Source of the DNA: Populus alba
Lineage: Eukaryota > Streptophyta > Magnoliopsida > Malpighiales > Salicaceae
Length of the DNA: 64,000 nucleotides
Direction: 5' to 3'
NCBI RefSeq assembly: GCF_005239225.2
Contig: NC_133288.1
Location: forward strand, 10,484,169-10,548,168
The first letter of the stretch is position 1, and the number at the start of each line of letters is the position of its first letter. The notes beneath the pieces are model-generated. The model was not told the origin of the DNA. It did no database searches and saw only the letters and a list, made by a program, of their open reading frames with translations. This document shows, piece by piece, positions 32,191-43,193 of this stretch. A program made the position numbers and the translations under genes.

Positions 32191-34185
32191 TATATCAATT
32201 GATGTAGAGCTTTTATTCCATCTTCTATAGATAAAAACAATAAAAAAAATAATAACAAGAATAAGCAACATAAAATTTAGTAAAATAGGTCTCTTCACAA
32301 AATCTTAATTCAAATTTTTATTATTGAATTTTTTTCAAGTGGTTTACTCAAATAGAGAATCTAAGTAATCCTATTTATACTAAAAAAATCCTAAACAAAT
32401 CCAAAAAAATAATAAAATAATTATAAACAAAATATTAAAAAAATAATCATTCATCAACCAGAAAAACATGAGAATTCCCAAATAGTTAACTATGTGCCTT
32501 ATTCGAAGGATTTTATGATTTGTTTTATTACTATAAAGTTTTAGCTCTATAATAAACATAGCCTCTAAAATCTTTTAATGAAATTTGAGTTTGATTCAAT
32601 GGTTAGTTCAAAAGTTTTGTTTGTTAACATAAAGTTGTACATTATGTAAAAAAACATATCATATATCAGTACTTTTCTTAAGTTGAAAAGAACTCGTCCT
32701 TGAATTTAAAACACTTTTGCTTCGATCTCATGGCTATCCATAAAAAAGTTTTTGATCTTTTACATGCTCAACCTTTTTGTTAGAAATATTATACCTACCA
32801 ACAACATGCTCATCCTTCTTAACAACAAATTCAACCATAAAATTACATTGAAAACTATATGTAACAATTCCTACAACAACCTTCTCAAAATCTAACTTAA
32901 CCAAAGACTTAGTACTATAATAACCAAACACTTATGTATATTTTATATCATCACTAACAACATGTGTGGTGGTTTCTCCACTAGGATAACTATTGGACTC
33001 TACTTCAAACCTTTTATTTAAAAAACAAGGATATTAATTTTGACCCTATCAATACTAGAATTCTCCTCAAGCACGTATGAGACACTTCCTCTACAATATG
33101 ATTCATAAAAAGTCATCTTTTTATTTTAGCATAAAAAACTTTTACATACTCAATGTCATCATGAACAAAGATGTATGCATCAAAATTTTCTATTTTAGCA
33201 TCATCTTCCTCATTCTACTTGAGTTTTGGTGGTTAATTTCAATACACAAATGATCTAGAATCATAAAAAAAAAAAATATTAGTTTCAATATCGTAATCAT
33301 CCTAATAAAAAAGTTAACTTATTTTTATATATACTTCTAAAACAAGTTTTCAAATTAGCCATGAATTTATAATCACTCTTCTCACGATCCACTTGCTTTC
33401 TCTTCTTTATCTCCATTAAGAAACGAGATAATTCTTCAAATTATCTATGTAATTTTATCACCATTAATTGATGAGTCAATTCTAAAACATGTATGTAAAT
33501 GTTTTCTATCAGTAGTTCCTAAACATGTTTTTCTCAAGAAAGAACTTTATGATCCTATCCTACATGAGCTTGTTCTATTATGTGATCACATTTTTTCAAC
33601 CATAATTATTCAACAACACATAACAACTAACAATTAGGAATTGTTGTGTTCAGATACCAACTAATGCAAAGCTTTGATACCAATTAGTGTAAAGCTCTAA
33701 TACGACCAATACATAGCTCTAATATCAACTAAAATAGATGAAAAAAAAAAAAACACAAGAAATATTAGCAAGAATAGGCAACACAAAATTTAGTAGAATA
33801 GGGTCTCCATACAAAACCTTAATTTGAATTTTTATTATTGAATATTTTCTCTTAAAGTAATTTGTTGAAATACAAGCTAAACAACTTTATCTGTAATAGG
33901 CAAAACATCATAAAAAAACAGAAAAAAAAAAATAAAAAATGTCTAAATCAAAAAGGAAAAAAAATCATCAACTAGAAAAAATATGGCAATTCCTAAACAA
34001 TTATTTTTGGGCCTTATTTGAATAATTTTACAATCTCTAATTATTATGAAATACTAACCCTATAAGAAATTAGGCCTTTAGAATCTCCTAGAAACATTTC
34101 AGCTCGTTTCAATTCTCAGATCAAAAGTTATATTAGTTATCATAAGGTTACATGTCATAGAAAAATCTCCTGCATCAGTCAATCT
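32191..34185 (-). mobile_element. Small non-autonomous LTR element
   Basis: Two diverged direct repeats of about 450 bases (roughly 32195-32660 and 33716-34180) share blocks such as 'agaataggcaacacaaaattta', 'cttaattyraatttttattattgaat', 'cttatttgaa' and 'tcaaaagtt'. Between them lie ~1.05 kb with no recognisable Gag or Pol. At the inner edge of the right repeat are tandem copies of a motif whose minus strand reads TGGTATCAAAGC, close to the initiator-Met primer site TGGTATCAGAGC. This suggests a minus-strand element of TRIM/LARD type. The open frame at 32734-32931 (-) has no domain. Confidence 0.5.
33648..33738 (-). repeat. Four tandem 22-23-base PBS-like units
   Basis: The units begin at 33648 (gttcagataccaactaatgc), 33671 (gctttgataccaattagtgt), 33694 (gctctaatacgaccaatac) and 33716 (gctctaatatcaactaaaat). 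Each reverse-complements to a TGGTATCAGAGC-like primer motif plus a 10-11 base spacer. Confidence 0.6.
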
Positions 34186-35411
34186 AATGGTCGAATCTTT
34201 TTCTTATTTTTACCCTTTTCATGGAAAGATTGCTCAGATATCTTCTATGATAAAATGAGAACTTTAGTAGGGAAAACTTAGAGCTAAGCTTTATTTTTTT
34301 TCTATGATAATATTTATTTTTGTCGACTCACGACACAATACTTTATTAAAACATATATTGCTTTTGGTTAGAATTGGGGAATTAATGATGTCCCAATGTG
34401 GTTTTGACTTTTCCAATACTGATTTAGTTAATTAGTAGATTTGTTACTCGTATTCCATCACAGACTAGGCAAATTTTTTCTTTGGTGTAAAAAAAAATGT
34501 TAAGGTAAAAAATCTAAGACCCGAGTCATTAGTTTAATTGGTAATTTAAATAAAAAGAATCAGACCTAAGTTTATCTAGATTATCAAACAATCAAATAGT
34601 GAAGGATGAAACTGTAAAACAATATTAAAAAAAAACAAGAAAAATCATTGTTAAACTAAGTGAACTCGAAAAGTCCATGATCATAGTTATAAGATTAAGA
34701 TAACCTTATAGGGAAAAAAGCATAAAAACAAGTTTGAATGATAAAATTGAAATAAATCAATTTTTTATTGAAAAAATGAAATAATTCCCAACAAATTTAA
34801 TTTTAAAAGATGAAATAATTGAAAAAATATTAATAAAAAGCTTGTGAAAACAAAAAAAATATAGCAACAAAAAGAATGGGGATAAAATTTGGTAGGAAAA
34901 AAACTCAAGAATGATGAAATTATAAGAAAAAAAATTAATTTTAAAAGTATACCAAATAAAAAAAAATAACAATCACAAGAATAAGAAGCAAGTTTAAAAG
35001 ATTAAAGAATCATAGGGGGTGAAATTGAAAAATATTTATAATTTAATAGATTATTTATAGATTAATATATGATAAAGGGTGAAATTTAAAAATATTTGTA
35101 ATTTTATAAATCATTTAAAATTAAAAAAAATAGTAATCAAAAGGACATGTATAAAATATGAAGGAGAAATAAATTTCAAGGGCTAGTTTATTTTTTAAAG
35201 GGACTGGCGTTAAATTCAAGGGGGGGGGGAGAGAGAGAGAGAGAAATTGATGTTGTCGCCAAACCCAAAATGTGTTAGGGGCATACACCGTCTAATTACA
35301 TCGAGGACATCAAGACCTTCCAAACATCATTCAGACTAGTTAGATAGTCCACACATGCCACCTAAACAGTGTGAGGGTCGTCCAAACGCTAGTGCATAGG
35401 ATTTTTTTTTT

Positions 35412-35454
<43 letters not shown>

Positions 35455-35998
35455 CCAGATTAACCTTTAAATTTACAATAAAATCAATATAAAATGATTA
35501 AAAAAAACCCTTATGAGAGTTATGTTGATTTTGTTTTTAAGATTATTAAAGTAATTATACTATATAAAAAAAACTAAAAAGACCACAATGCCCCTTAATG
35601 ATAGGCATTATAACTTTTTAAACAATAATTAAATTAGTAGTTTTACTATGCAAAGAAATGAAATGATCAATCCAACTCCATATAATTTATAAAAAAAACA
35701 TTTGTATTATAGTAAAAACATTATCTTGCCTCCAATATTAAGTTAAAAGATTTAATGGCTAACAACTAATTTTACCATTATACTATTTTAATGAATAGTG
35801 TTAGGAGTTTTGGTGACCATTAATTTTTTCTTAAGAGATTCTCTTAATTTAGATTATCTCCTCTCTTAACAAAGCTCCTTCTCAAAAGCTTTCATTCGTG
35901 TGTTTCTTCTTCTATTAATTACTCATAGTCACTATTTTTTTTTCTCTCCTTTTTTTTTTTTTTTATTATCTGGCGAAGCTCTAGATTGGTGTTTTTAT
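34186..35998. other. AT-rich intergenic with simple repeats
   Basis: No gene is recognised. It contains a G-run plus (GA)n at 35221-35244 and an (AAT)n run at about 35414-35453. The minus-strand open frame at 34757-34972 is low-complexity Phe/Ile and not a gene. Confidence 0.4.
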
Positions 35999-36130
35999 CA
36001 CTACTAAAAAAGAAGAAGCTAGTAGCATCAAGTTTAAGCGACGGAATAGTTTTGTTGCTCATTTAGCAACGAATTAACAATGGAATGTATATGTATAATT
36101 TTTTTTATATTAACAACGGAAAATCCTTTT
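35999..36130 (+). mobile_element. Possible CACTA-type terminus
   Basis: It starts CACTACTAAAAAA at 35999, a CACTA-family end, followed by several 'gacgga' / 'caacgga' motifs that resemble subterminal repeats. No transposase and no opposite end were recognised. Confidence 0.45.
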
Positions 36131-37554
36131 CTGGTTGCTCTTCTTTCTTGGCTTAGTACTGAGTGCACTGAATAGTATTGGAGAATTCATTGCTTGTGCC
36201 AATAAAAAAAAAAAAAAAAAAACCTGCATTGTCTGTGCCACACTTTTATATGGTAGATTAGAAATAATCTTGTTGGATTTTATCACGATGATGCTCTTCA
36301 AAGGGCTATCAAAGTTTAAGCAACTAGCTAGGCAGCGCTCATTTATTCTTAAAAAAGGATAGCATACCTTGGAAATGCTTCGAATCACGAGGAATTATAA
36401 ACATTACCGTCATGAAAACTTTTCATCATTCTCATCCAACAGAAGCAAACAACTGTTTACAGATTCAAGCAATCGGAATGTTTTTGCCTTTACCAAACAG
36501 ATTCTTGTTGATCCTGAATCGAACAGGACGGGGAGATCGTTAATGCAAGCTACTCTTCTTGTATTCTATCTGCTCACAAGTTTCCCCGACGGGCATGTTC
36601 AAAATTTCAAGGTGCTTGCCTAGTATCAAAACCATATATATTTGATTAATGTGCATCTTTTCTGCCACTAAATTCACTTTAAAGCAGCAATATTGTTTTT
36701 ACTCAGAGGACAATGTGGTTCCTGGCTTGCTATCGCGGCGAACCTATTCCTTCCTGAAACCTTTTCCAGGTTGCGTTATTCTAGAATATATACGATGATT
36801 ATTTCATCCTTAGGATATGGTATATTTGACTGTTAAATTTGTGTGTCTCAAGAACGATACTTGCTGCTAATGCACTGCAGTTTCTAGGTTTATAGCATCT
36901 GTCATCGTGCCCAACTGGCTGGTAGATGGATTGCGTAACAGCATTGCTGGTGGTATGTATTTCTTGTCTTCTGATTGGAATTTTGTTTGTCGTAATGAAG
37001 ATTCGAGAAATTGCAGGACGCAGGAATTCTGAATGCGGTTTTCCTTCTTCTTCTCCTTTACAATCCTGCATCTATGGTTAGGGATTTGGTGGAAATGGTC
37101 TCCAAAGCGATGATAAAGAGTTTGAAATCTGCATAATAAATCTCGAGTTCAAGATAAAATATATATTTTTTGTAAGAATTTAAAATAGTCAGAGTTTTAC
37201 CCGATTATCTAGACTAATAAAATACATTGTTCAAGAAATGGGATTTTATCAGATCTAAAAAAAAAAAAAGATTTGATGGAAATGACTTCTGCCGGATCGA
37301 AAAGACATTTCTTTCCAGCTAAAATCACGCAACTTAGGCTCATCAATGGGAATGATTTTCTTTACCATTTCCGTTGGACTTGAGCTGCATAAATCCCGTG
37401 CCTTGGATTGTTTACAACTTTACATACATTGATAAATTAATAACCTCAATTAAATAGTTTTTTTTTAATGTTGTATCCTAAATAATTCATTAAATTTATA
37501 AGATAATATATTAAAAAAAACTCGTAGATCCCAGTTGATATACAAATTAATAAT

Positions 37555-37592
<38 letters not shown>

Positions 37593-38440
37593 GAAGCTGT
37601 GTGTGGTATTATCGTATTACAAGAAAACATTATATAATGTGATTGTTGCTTTAAATATATCTTTGTACAAGAAGACGGTCTTTAATTTTATATCTTTCTT
37701 GTCATTTTCCATAGCATTTTTAATAACTTGTTCGTCATTTTACAACTCTTAAGAAGCAAGACTTATAACACTATTTATTGCGATAGTATAATTATAAATT
37801 TTGTTTAAAAAAAACAAAAATTATTTATTGTAATAGTATAATTATAAATTTTCCCTTGAAAAACAAAAACATTGAACTAAATAATGGAGGCCAAGTTATC
37901 TTTTCTTCATTATACAATTGCTTTTAAAATTTTACATGTAATTAGATTTTTTCACAGTAAAATTATTTCTTTTTGTTGTTAGTTTTTGCAAGATTTTTTA
38001 TAAAAATATTTTTACTGATTTTATTATTTAAAATTAAATTGGTTGAGAATTAATTTGCTTGAATGAATCCAAATCCAAGATTTCATGAGTTACAAGTTTT
38101 AGAAATTATATTAGGTTTAAAAGATTTTCTCGGATTTAGTTGGTTTTTTCTTTTATTTTTTTAAGTTATTTTTTCTTATTTTTTATCTCTTTTTTTTGGA
38201 GTTTTTTTTTTTATGGTTTGCTTTCTATTAGTTTAGCCCCGCGTTCGACTAGGATCACTAAGTTTCAAAAATTAATGTGGTATCATTTTTGTATTTTTTT
38301 TAAATTGATTTATTTAAATCTCATTCTTCATATATATTTTACTATTTTTCTTTCTATTAAATTATCTTATTTTTATGTTTATAAATGCTAGGTTTTCGAG
38401 TTCACCTGATTTAATAAGTTTTTTTTTAATTTTTTTTTAA
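36131..38440. other. Intergenic, no convincing gene
   Basis: Open frames at 36135-36362, 36369-36623 (both +) and 36110-36388, 36799-37071 (both -) carry no motif I know. The 36300-37100 stretch is less AT-rich than its surroundings and could be gene debris. A (TA)n run lies at about 37557-37587. Confidence 0.35.
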
Positions 38441-38441
38441 C

Positions 38442-38735
38442 AGGACTGTGTGGACTGCAACTGTACACAGTGTTTGATACTGCTGGGCTTGGCTTATAGA
38501 TTGATTAAGCAATCAACTGATGTTTTCCACAAGTCAAAAGCCACCGTTGGGACTTTTACTTGGTCACCGTTTTTTTTTTTTTTGGTTACAGGGACTGTGT
38601 GGACTGTAACTGTACAAAGTGTTTGATACTGCTGGGCTTGGCTTATAGATTGATTAAGCAATCAACTGTTGTTTTCCACCAGTCAACAGCCACCATTGGG
38701 ACTTTTACTTGGTCACCGTTTTTTTTTTAAAAAAG
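38442..38735 (+). repeat. Tandem duplication upstream of the LYK5-like gene
   Basis: Two nearly identical units of about 145 bases (38442-38588 and 38591-38735), starting 'ggactgtgtggactg' and ending 'ttggtcaccgttttttt', with only a handful of differences. They lie about 450-740 bases before the LYK5-like ATG. A second short repeat follows ('catgatttaatacctcctc' at about 38972 and 39032). Confidence 0.85.
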
Positions 38736-39178
38736 TAAAATGCAAAGACTTTTCAGTTGGCCTTCCTGCTTCCTTGATTATTGTTAATTTGTTGGAATTG
38801 CGTGCAAATTTGTCCACTGACCTGGATGCTATTATCTGTTCAAAGTTAAACTCAGAGGTTGCTTCTTCTTCTTGAACTCGTTTTTCTTTTGATTTTGTCT
38901 TAGTTGGAAGGTGAAGGGATAGACTAGGTCAATAATTGATGGAACAGTAACTATGTTTTTGAAGACCACCTCCATGATTTAATACCTCCTCGTTTTCACT
39001 TTGTGGAAAGAGATAGGATGGTCAGACCACTTGCATGATTTAATACCTCCTCATAAGTAGTTGTTATTAAGAATCTTTCTTCAAAGGAAAAGGAACAAGT
39101 TCCTCACGCTACACCTCTGCCTTGCCTGAATACATAGCCCATTCCTATTGTTTCTCCTTAAATCGTTCCCGATTCGAC

Positions 39179-41104
39179 ATGAGCTGCCTTTCTGTTGTTT
39201 CTTCTTTTGTTCTCTTTATTGTTTGTTGCAGTTCTTTGATTCAAGCTCAGCAACCATATGTAGGGAAAGGTACGACAAATTGTGACAACACAGAAAATTC
39301 TGCTCTTGGGTATTCTTGCAACGCCCTAAACAAGAGCTGCCAAGCTTATCTCATCTTCAGATCCCAGCCTCCTTACAACACTGTTGCCTCCATATCTACC
39401 CTTTTAGGATCTGACCCATCTCAGCTCTCTGAAGTAAATTCAGTTTCTGAGACCACATCATTCCCATCAAACCAGATGGTGATAGTTCCAGTAAACTGCT
39501 CATGTTCAGGCGAGTACTCTCAGGCAAACGCATCTTATATTGCTCAACCGAACGATAATCTTTTGTTGATTGCTAATAACACCTATCAAGGCCTCTCAAC
39601 CTGTCAAGCTCTCCGGAATCAAAAAAGTACGCGAACTAACGGTATACTTAGCGGTGAAACACTCACTGTTCCTCTTAGATGTGCCTGTCCCACAAAGAAC
39701 CAGAGTGATTTAGGTATAAGGTATCTCTTAAGTTACATAATCATACCGGGAGATACAGTTACAGTTATTAGTGAACAATTTGGCGCAGATACTGGGAGAA
39801 TTTTCGAGGCTAATGGACTCCCTGAGCAAAATCCCACCATTTTTCCCTCCACAACACTCCTAATTCCTTTACAAAGCACGCCAACAAGTTCTCAAACTGT
39901 AGTGCCACCACCACCTCCAGCTTCATCTTCACCACCATCACCATCTCCAAACCCTGAAAAAAGCTCAAAGAAAACATGGCTTTATGTTGTGGTTGGGGTT
40001 GTTGGAGGAATTGCTCTTACAATAGTCATTGGAACCATTATTTTCTTCATGTTGTCCCGTAAAAGTAAGAAGCAACCCGGTCCAGTTATCGAATCGCAAA
40101 GCTTTGAGGCACATGAGAAACCACTCAACAAGAAGTTGGATGAAGAATCTCAGGAGCTTTCCGAGAGTATATCCGCTATAGCTCAATCCATCAAAGTCTA
40201 CAAGTTTGAAGATCTGAAAGCTGCAACTGATAACTTCAGTCCTAGCTGTTGGATCAAAGGGTCTGTTTATCGTGGCCTAATCAATGGTGACTTTGCTGCC
40301 ATTAAGAAGATGAATGGAGACGTGTCTAAAGAGATAGAATTATTGAATAAGATCAACCATTCTAATCTAATTCGCCTCTCCGGGGTTTGTTTCAATGGTG
40401 GTCAATGGTACCTGGTTTACGAGTATGCTGCTAATGGACAATTGAGTGATTGGATTTATGATAGAAGCAATGAAGGGAAGTTTTTAAGTTGGACAAAAAG
40501 AATACAGATTGCTTCCGATGTCGCCATGGGACTTAATTATCTACATAGTTTCACTAACTATCCGCATGTCCACAAGGATATAAAGAGCAGCAACATTCTT
40601 CTTGACAGTGATTTAAGGGCTAAAATTGCAAACTTTTCCCTGGCAAGGTCAACAGGTGGCCTGGATGGTGAATTTGCTTTGACAAGGCACATTGTTGGGA
40701 CAAAAGGTTACATGGCTCCTGAGTACTTGGAAAATGGAGTTGTCTCCTCAAAGCTTGATGTCTATGCATTTGGGATTCTCACTCTGGAGATAATTACCGG
40801 GAAAGAAGTTGCTGCTTTACACACTGAGGAAAACAGGAACTTATCAGATGTTTTAAATGGTGCTCTATCTGAGGAAGATAGGCAGGAGGAGAGTTTGAAG
40901 CAACTCATTGATCCTTCACTGCATGAGAGCTATCCTTCAGGACTTGCTGTTTTAGTGGTCAGATTGATTGATAGTTGCTTAAACAAAAACCCAGGAGATC
41001 GCCCGACCATGGATGAAATCGTGCAGTCTCTCTCAAGAATTTTGACTACTTCGCTAGCCTGGGAGTTGTCTAGCAATGTATCTGGCTATCATATCTCTAG
41101 TTAG
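39179..41104 (+). CDS. LYK5: LysM receptor-like (pseudo)kinase, LYK5/LYK4 type
   Basis: A single-exon gene of 641 residues; the first in-frame ATG is at 39179. A signal peptide (about 1-23) is followed by an ectodomain with three LysM modules separated by CxC pairs (CSC at 107-109, CAC at 168-170). A Pro/Ser-rich stem (241-259) and a membrane span (about 267-292) come next. The intracellular part has a kinase fold: Lys in AAIKK at 376, HKD at 465-467, NFS at 485-487 in place of DFG, and an APE at 513-515. The Gly-rich loop is absent. The lost DFG Asp and loop mark it as a pseudokinase, as known for LYK4/LYK5. In Arabidopsis LYK5 binds chitin and signals with the active kinase CERK1 at the plasma membrane. 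Its direct neighbour downstream is a truncated paralogue. Confidence 0.9.
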   Translation: MSCLSVVSSFVLFIVCCSSLIQAQQPYVGKGTTNCDNTENSALGYSCNALNKSCQAYLIFRSQPPYNTVASISTLLGSDPSQLSEVNSVSETTSFPSNQMVIVPVNCSCSGEYSQANASYIAQPNDNLLLIANNTYQGLSTCQALRNQKSTRTNGILSGETLTVPLRCACPTKNQSDLGIRYLLSYIIIPGDTVTVISEQFGADTGRIFEANGLPEQNPTIFPSTTLLIPLQSTPTSSQTVVPPPPPASSSPPSPSPNPEKSSKKTWLYVVVGVVGGIALTIVIGTIIFFMLSRKSKKQPGPVIESQSFEAHEKPLNKKLDEESQELSESISAIAQSIKVYKFEDLKAATDNFSPSCWIKGSVYRGLINGDFAAIKKMNGDVSKEIELLNKINHSNLIRLSGVCFNGGQWYLVYEYAANGQLSDWIYDRSNEGKFLSWTKRIQIASDVAMGLNYLHSFTNYPHVHKDIKSSNILLDSDLRAKIANFSLARSTGGLDGEFALTRHIVGTKGYMAPEYLENGVVSSKLDVYAFGILTLEIITGKEVAALHTEENRNLSDVLNGALSEEDRQEESLKQLIDPSLHESYPSGLAVLVVRLIDSCLNKNPGDRPTMDEIVQSLSRILTTSLAWELSSNVSGYHISS

Positions 41105-42043
41105 AAACCTAAGTGAATTCTTTCATCAATTACTCTTTCGTTTTCTCAACGTTTTGTTCACCATTCATTTCTGGTTTCCATCTAATAGCTTAAGTTTGTA
41201 AAGATGAGATGTATTACAAAGTAGGAACCGCAATTATTATATTTTTCAGTGTAGCGACATTTGAAATCATTAGTCTATAAATTCTATGATCATAGTCGAA
41301 ACAAGCTAAATATATCTATGTAAAATTTTAAATTTCATCCATGGTTGTCTTTAGATTTAAGTCAACCGGGAAGATGGCTACCAGTAATTCTTAAGACAGG
41401 ATGAATTAAGATTGTTGCATAGGAGATCCATCAGATTCACGACCTAACTTGTTATTGAAAGGTTCTTCTGCGTTATGGATAAGAATTAAAATTGGAATCA
41501 AATGGCACAGATGCAGTTTCCAATTTCTAGCAGCAACTTCTTGTTATTCCTAGCCCATTCAGGGTAGGATGGAACAGGTAACCAGATGAACTGTTGAAGT
41601 CATTTACCTGATAACACTGCTACCTACCTTGGTAGTGAAAGCTGTTTCCTATCATATAAATCAAAAGTATTTGGAATTGTTTATTGATTCAAGAGAATGC
41701 ACTGTATTCTCGAGTTATTCTAATTTCTCTGCAACCTCTTGCCTGCTGCGAATGTCATGAACCTGATAAAATACTACAGAAATTGAAGAAAAAGGCAACG
41801 GGCTTCGAAGATTTTTCCTGTTTTCAATTATTTGTAATTGATTTGGTCTCAATTTAATGCCTTAAGACCCCATATACCTTCCATATAAAAGTTGATATTC
41901 TTAGAAACACCTTCTGCCAAGCTGATATAGACAAAAAAATTATTTAATGTTACTAATGAATCCAGTGAAGCTGAGTTTCAAAGTTCACACTCTCTCAGTT
42001 CAATTTTTCACATCAGCAAGTCTTTTGAAATGTGTCATCCAAC
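41105..42043. other. Spacer between the two LysM genes
   Basis: It contains the 3' UTR of the LYK5-like gene and the promoter of the next gene. A TATA-like tataaaag lies at 41884-41891, about 155 bases before the ATG at 42044. No other gene is seen. Confidence 0.45.
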
Positions 42044-42844
42044 ATGAATCAGCTTCTTCTGAGTCTCCTATTTTTGTTCTATTTATCTCCAAATCTCCAT
42101 GCCCAACAAAATTATTCAGGAAACGCAGTCATGGATTGTGATAACAGCGATGCAACGGGTCCATCTCCAGCTTTTCTCTACACCTGCAACGGCAAGAATC
42201 GATCCTGCCAAGCCTTTCTCATCTACAAATCTCAGCCTCCTTATAACACAATCTCTAGTATTTCAAACCTCCTGTCTGCAGACCCACTTGAGCTTGCTCG
42301 CATCAACAATTTCTCAAGCTCAGCTGTCTTCCCAACAGATAAAGAGGTAATAGCTCCTGTACTTTGCTCCTGCTCAGGGAAATACTATCAGGCCAACACC
42401 TCTTGCACAATTCCAAGTAATTATGATACATATTTTACAATTTCCAACTACACTTATGAGGGTTTAGCAACTTGTAGCTCTCTTATTCACGAAAACAATT
42501 ACAGCGAATTTGGCTTGGATATTGGTATGAAACTGCAGGTGCCACTTAGATGTGCTTGTCCTACAAGCAATCAAACCAAAAATGGCACAAAGTATCTATT
42601 AAGTTACTTGGTCAGTTGGGGTGATGAAGTTCGTAATGTCAGTAGGAGATTCAATGCGAGCACAAACAGTGTAACCTATGCAAATGGGTTCACTGAAGAT
42701 AATCCAACTGTTTTTCCTTTTACCACTATTCTTATTCCACTGTCAAATGAACCTTCAAGCTCTCAAACCATAATTCACTATCCACTATCAGAAGCGACTG
42801 GTGAAGTTGAGTCTAGACTGCTTGGAACAAGAACCAGAAAGTAG
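42044..42844 (+). CDS. Truncated LysM receptor, ectodomain only (LYK4/LYK5-like)
   Basis: 266 residues from the ATG at 42044. A signal peptide (about 1-20, ending LHA) leads into an ectodomain closely like that of the upstream gene: QAFLIYKSQPPYNT, CSC at 108-110, CAC at 170-172, KYLLSYLV and FPFTTILIPL, covering all three LysM regions. At about residue 246 the reading leaves the stem and ends in an unrelated tail (VESRLLGTRTRK). The next bases, in another frame, encode the last ~45 residues of the lost kinase (42798-42938). An internal deletion therefore removed the membrane span and almost the whole kinase. As it stands the product would be a secreted LysM protein. It may be a dying paralogue, or a soluble chitin-binding decoy like LysM-only proteins of plants and fungi; the sequence cannot decide. 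Confidence 0.75.
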   Translation: MNQLLLSLLFLFYLSPNLHAQQNYSGNAVMDCDNSDATGPSPAFLYTCNGKNRSCQAFLIYKSQPPYNTISSISNLLSADPLELARINNFSSSAVFPTDKEVIAPVLCSCSGKYYQANTSCTIPSNYDTYFTISNYTYEGLATCSSLIHENNYSEFGLDIGMKLQVPLRCACPTSNQTKNGTKYLLSYLVSWGDEVRNVSRRFNASTNSVTYANGFTEDNPTVFPFTTILIPLSNEPSSSQTIIHYPLSEATGEVESRLLGTRTRK

Positions 42845-42938
42845 ACCAGGTATGGGTGAAATAGTCTCCTCACTTTTGAAGATTCAAGTTGATGTACAGA
42901 AACCAGAACCATATTTGTGGAGGGGGGTCAATTTCTGA
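42798..42938 (+). pseudogene. Kinase C-terminal stub of the truncated LysM gene
   Basis: One frame reads SLDCLEQEPESRPGMGEIVS then SLLKIQVDVQKPEPYLWRG to a stop at about 42938. This matches the end of the kinase domain in the upstream gene (SCLNKNPGDRPTMDEIVQSL). It overlaps the end of the ectodomain ORF in a different frame, which shows that the deletion junction is out of frame. Confidence 0.8.
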
Positions 42939-43193
42939 TGTAAATGTTGACTATATAGTGTTCGATTGCCAGATGCAGTAGCATATGTACTTTTACTATA
43001 CAGTTCTACTATGTTATAGATTGAAAATAAGCCAGAATATAAACTCATTATGAGGTTAAACATTGCTCTATTCACACTATAAAACCATCCATAACTTAAA
43101 CTGAAAGATTGCGAATGTACACTGATTTTCATTGCATGAATTGGATGTAGGAGATCTACTTGGACTGGTCAGCCCAGTTACTTCTATGCTAAA

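Noticed and set aside
36369..36623. 84-codon open frame as a possible small gene
   Set aside because: No signal, domain or family motif was seen, there is no clear promoter and it is surrounded by repeat debris. It is kept only as a note in the intergenic entry.
39122..39178. Upstream extension of the LYK5-like frame from a TTG codon
   Set aside because: It is not an ATG. The ATG at 39179 is immediately followed by a proper signal peptide.
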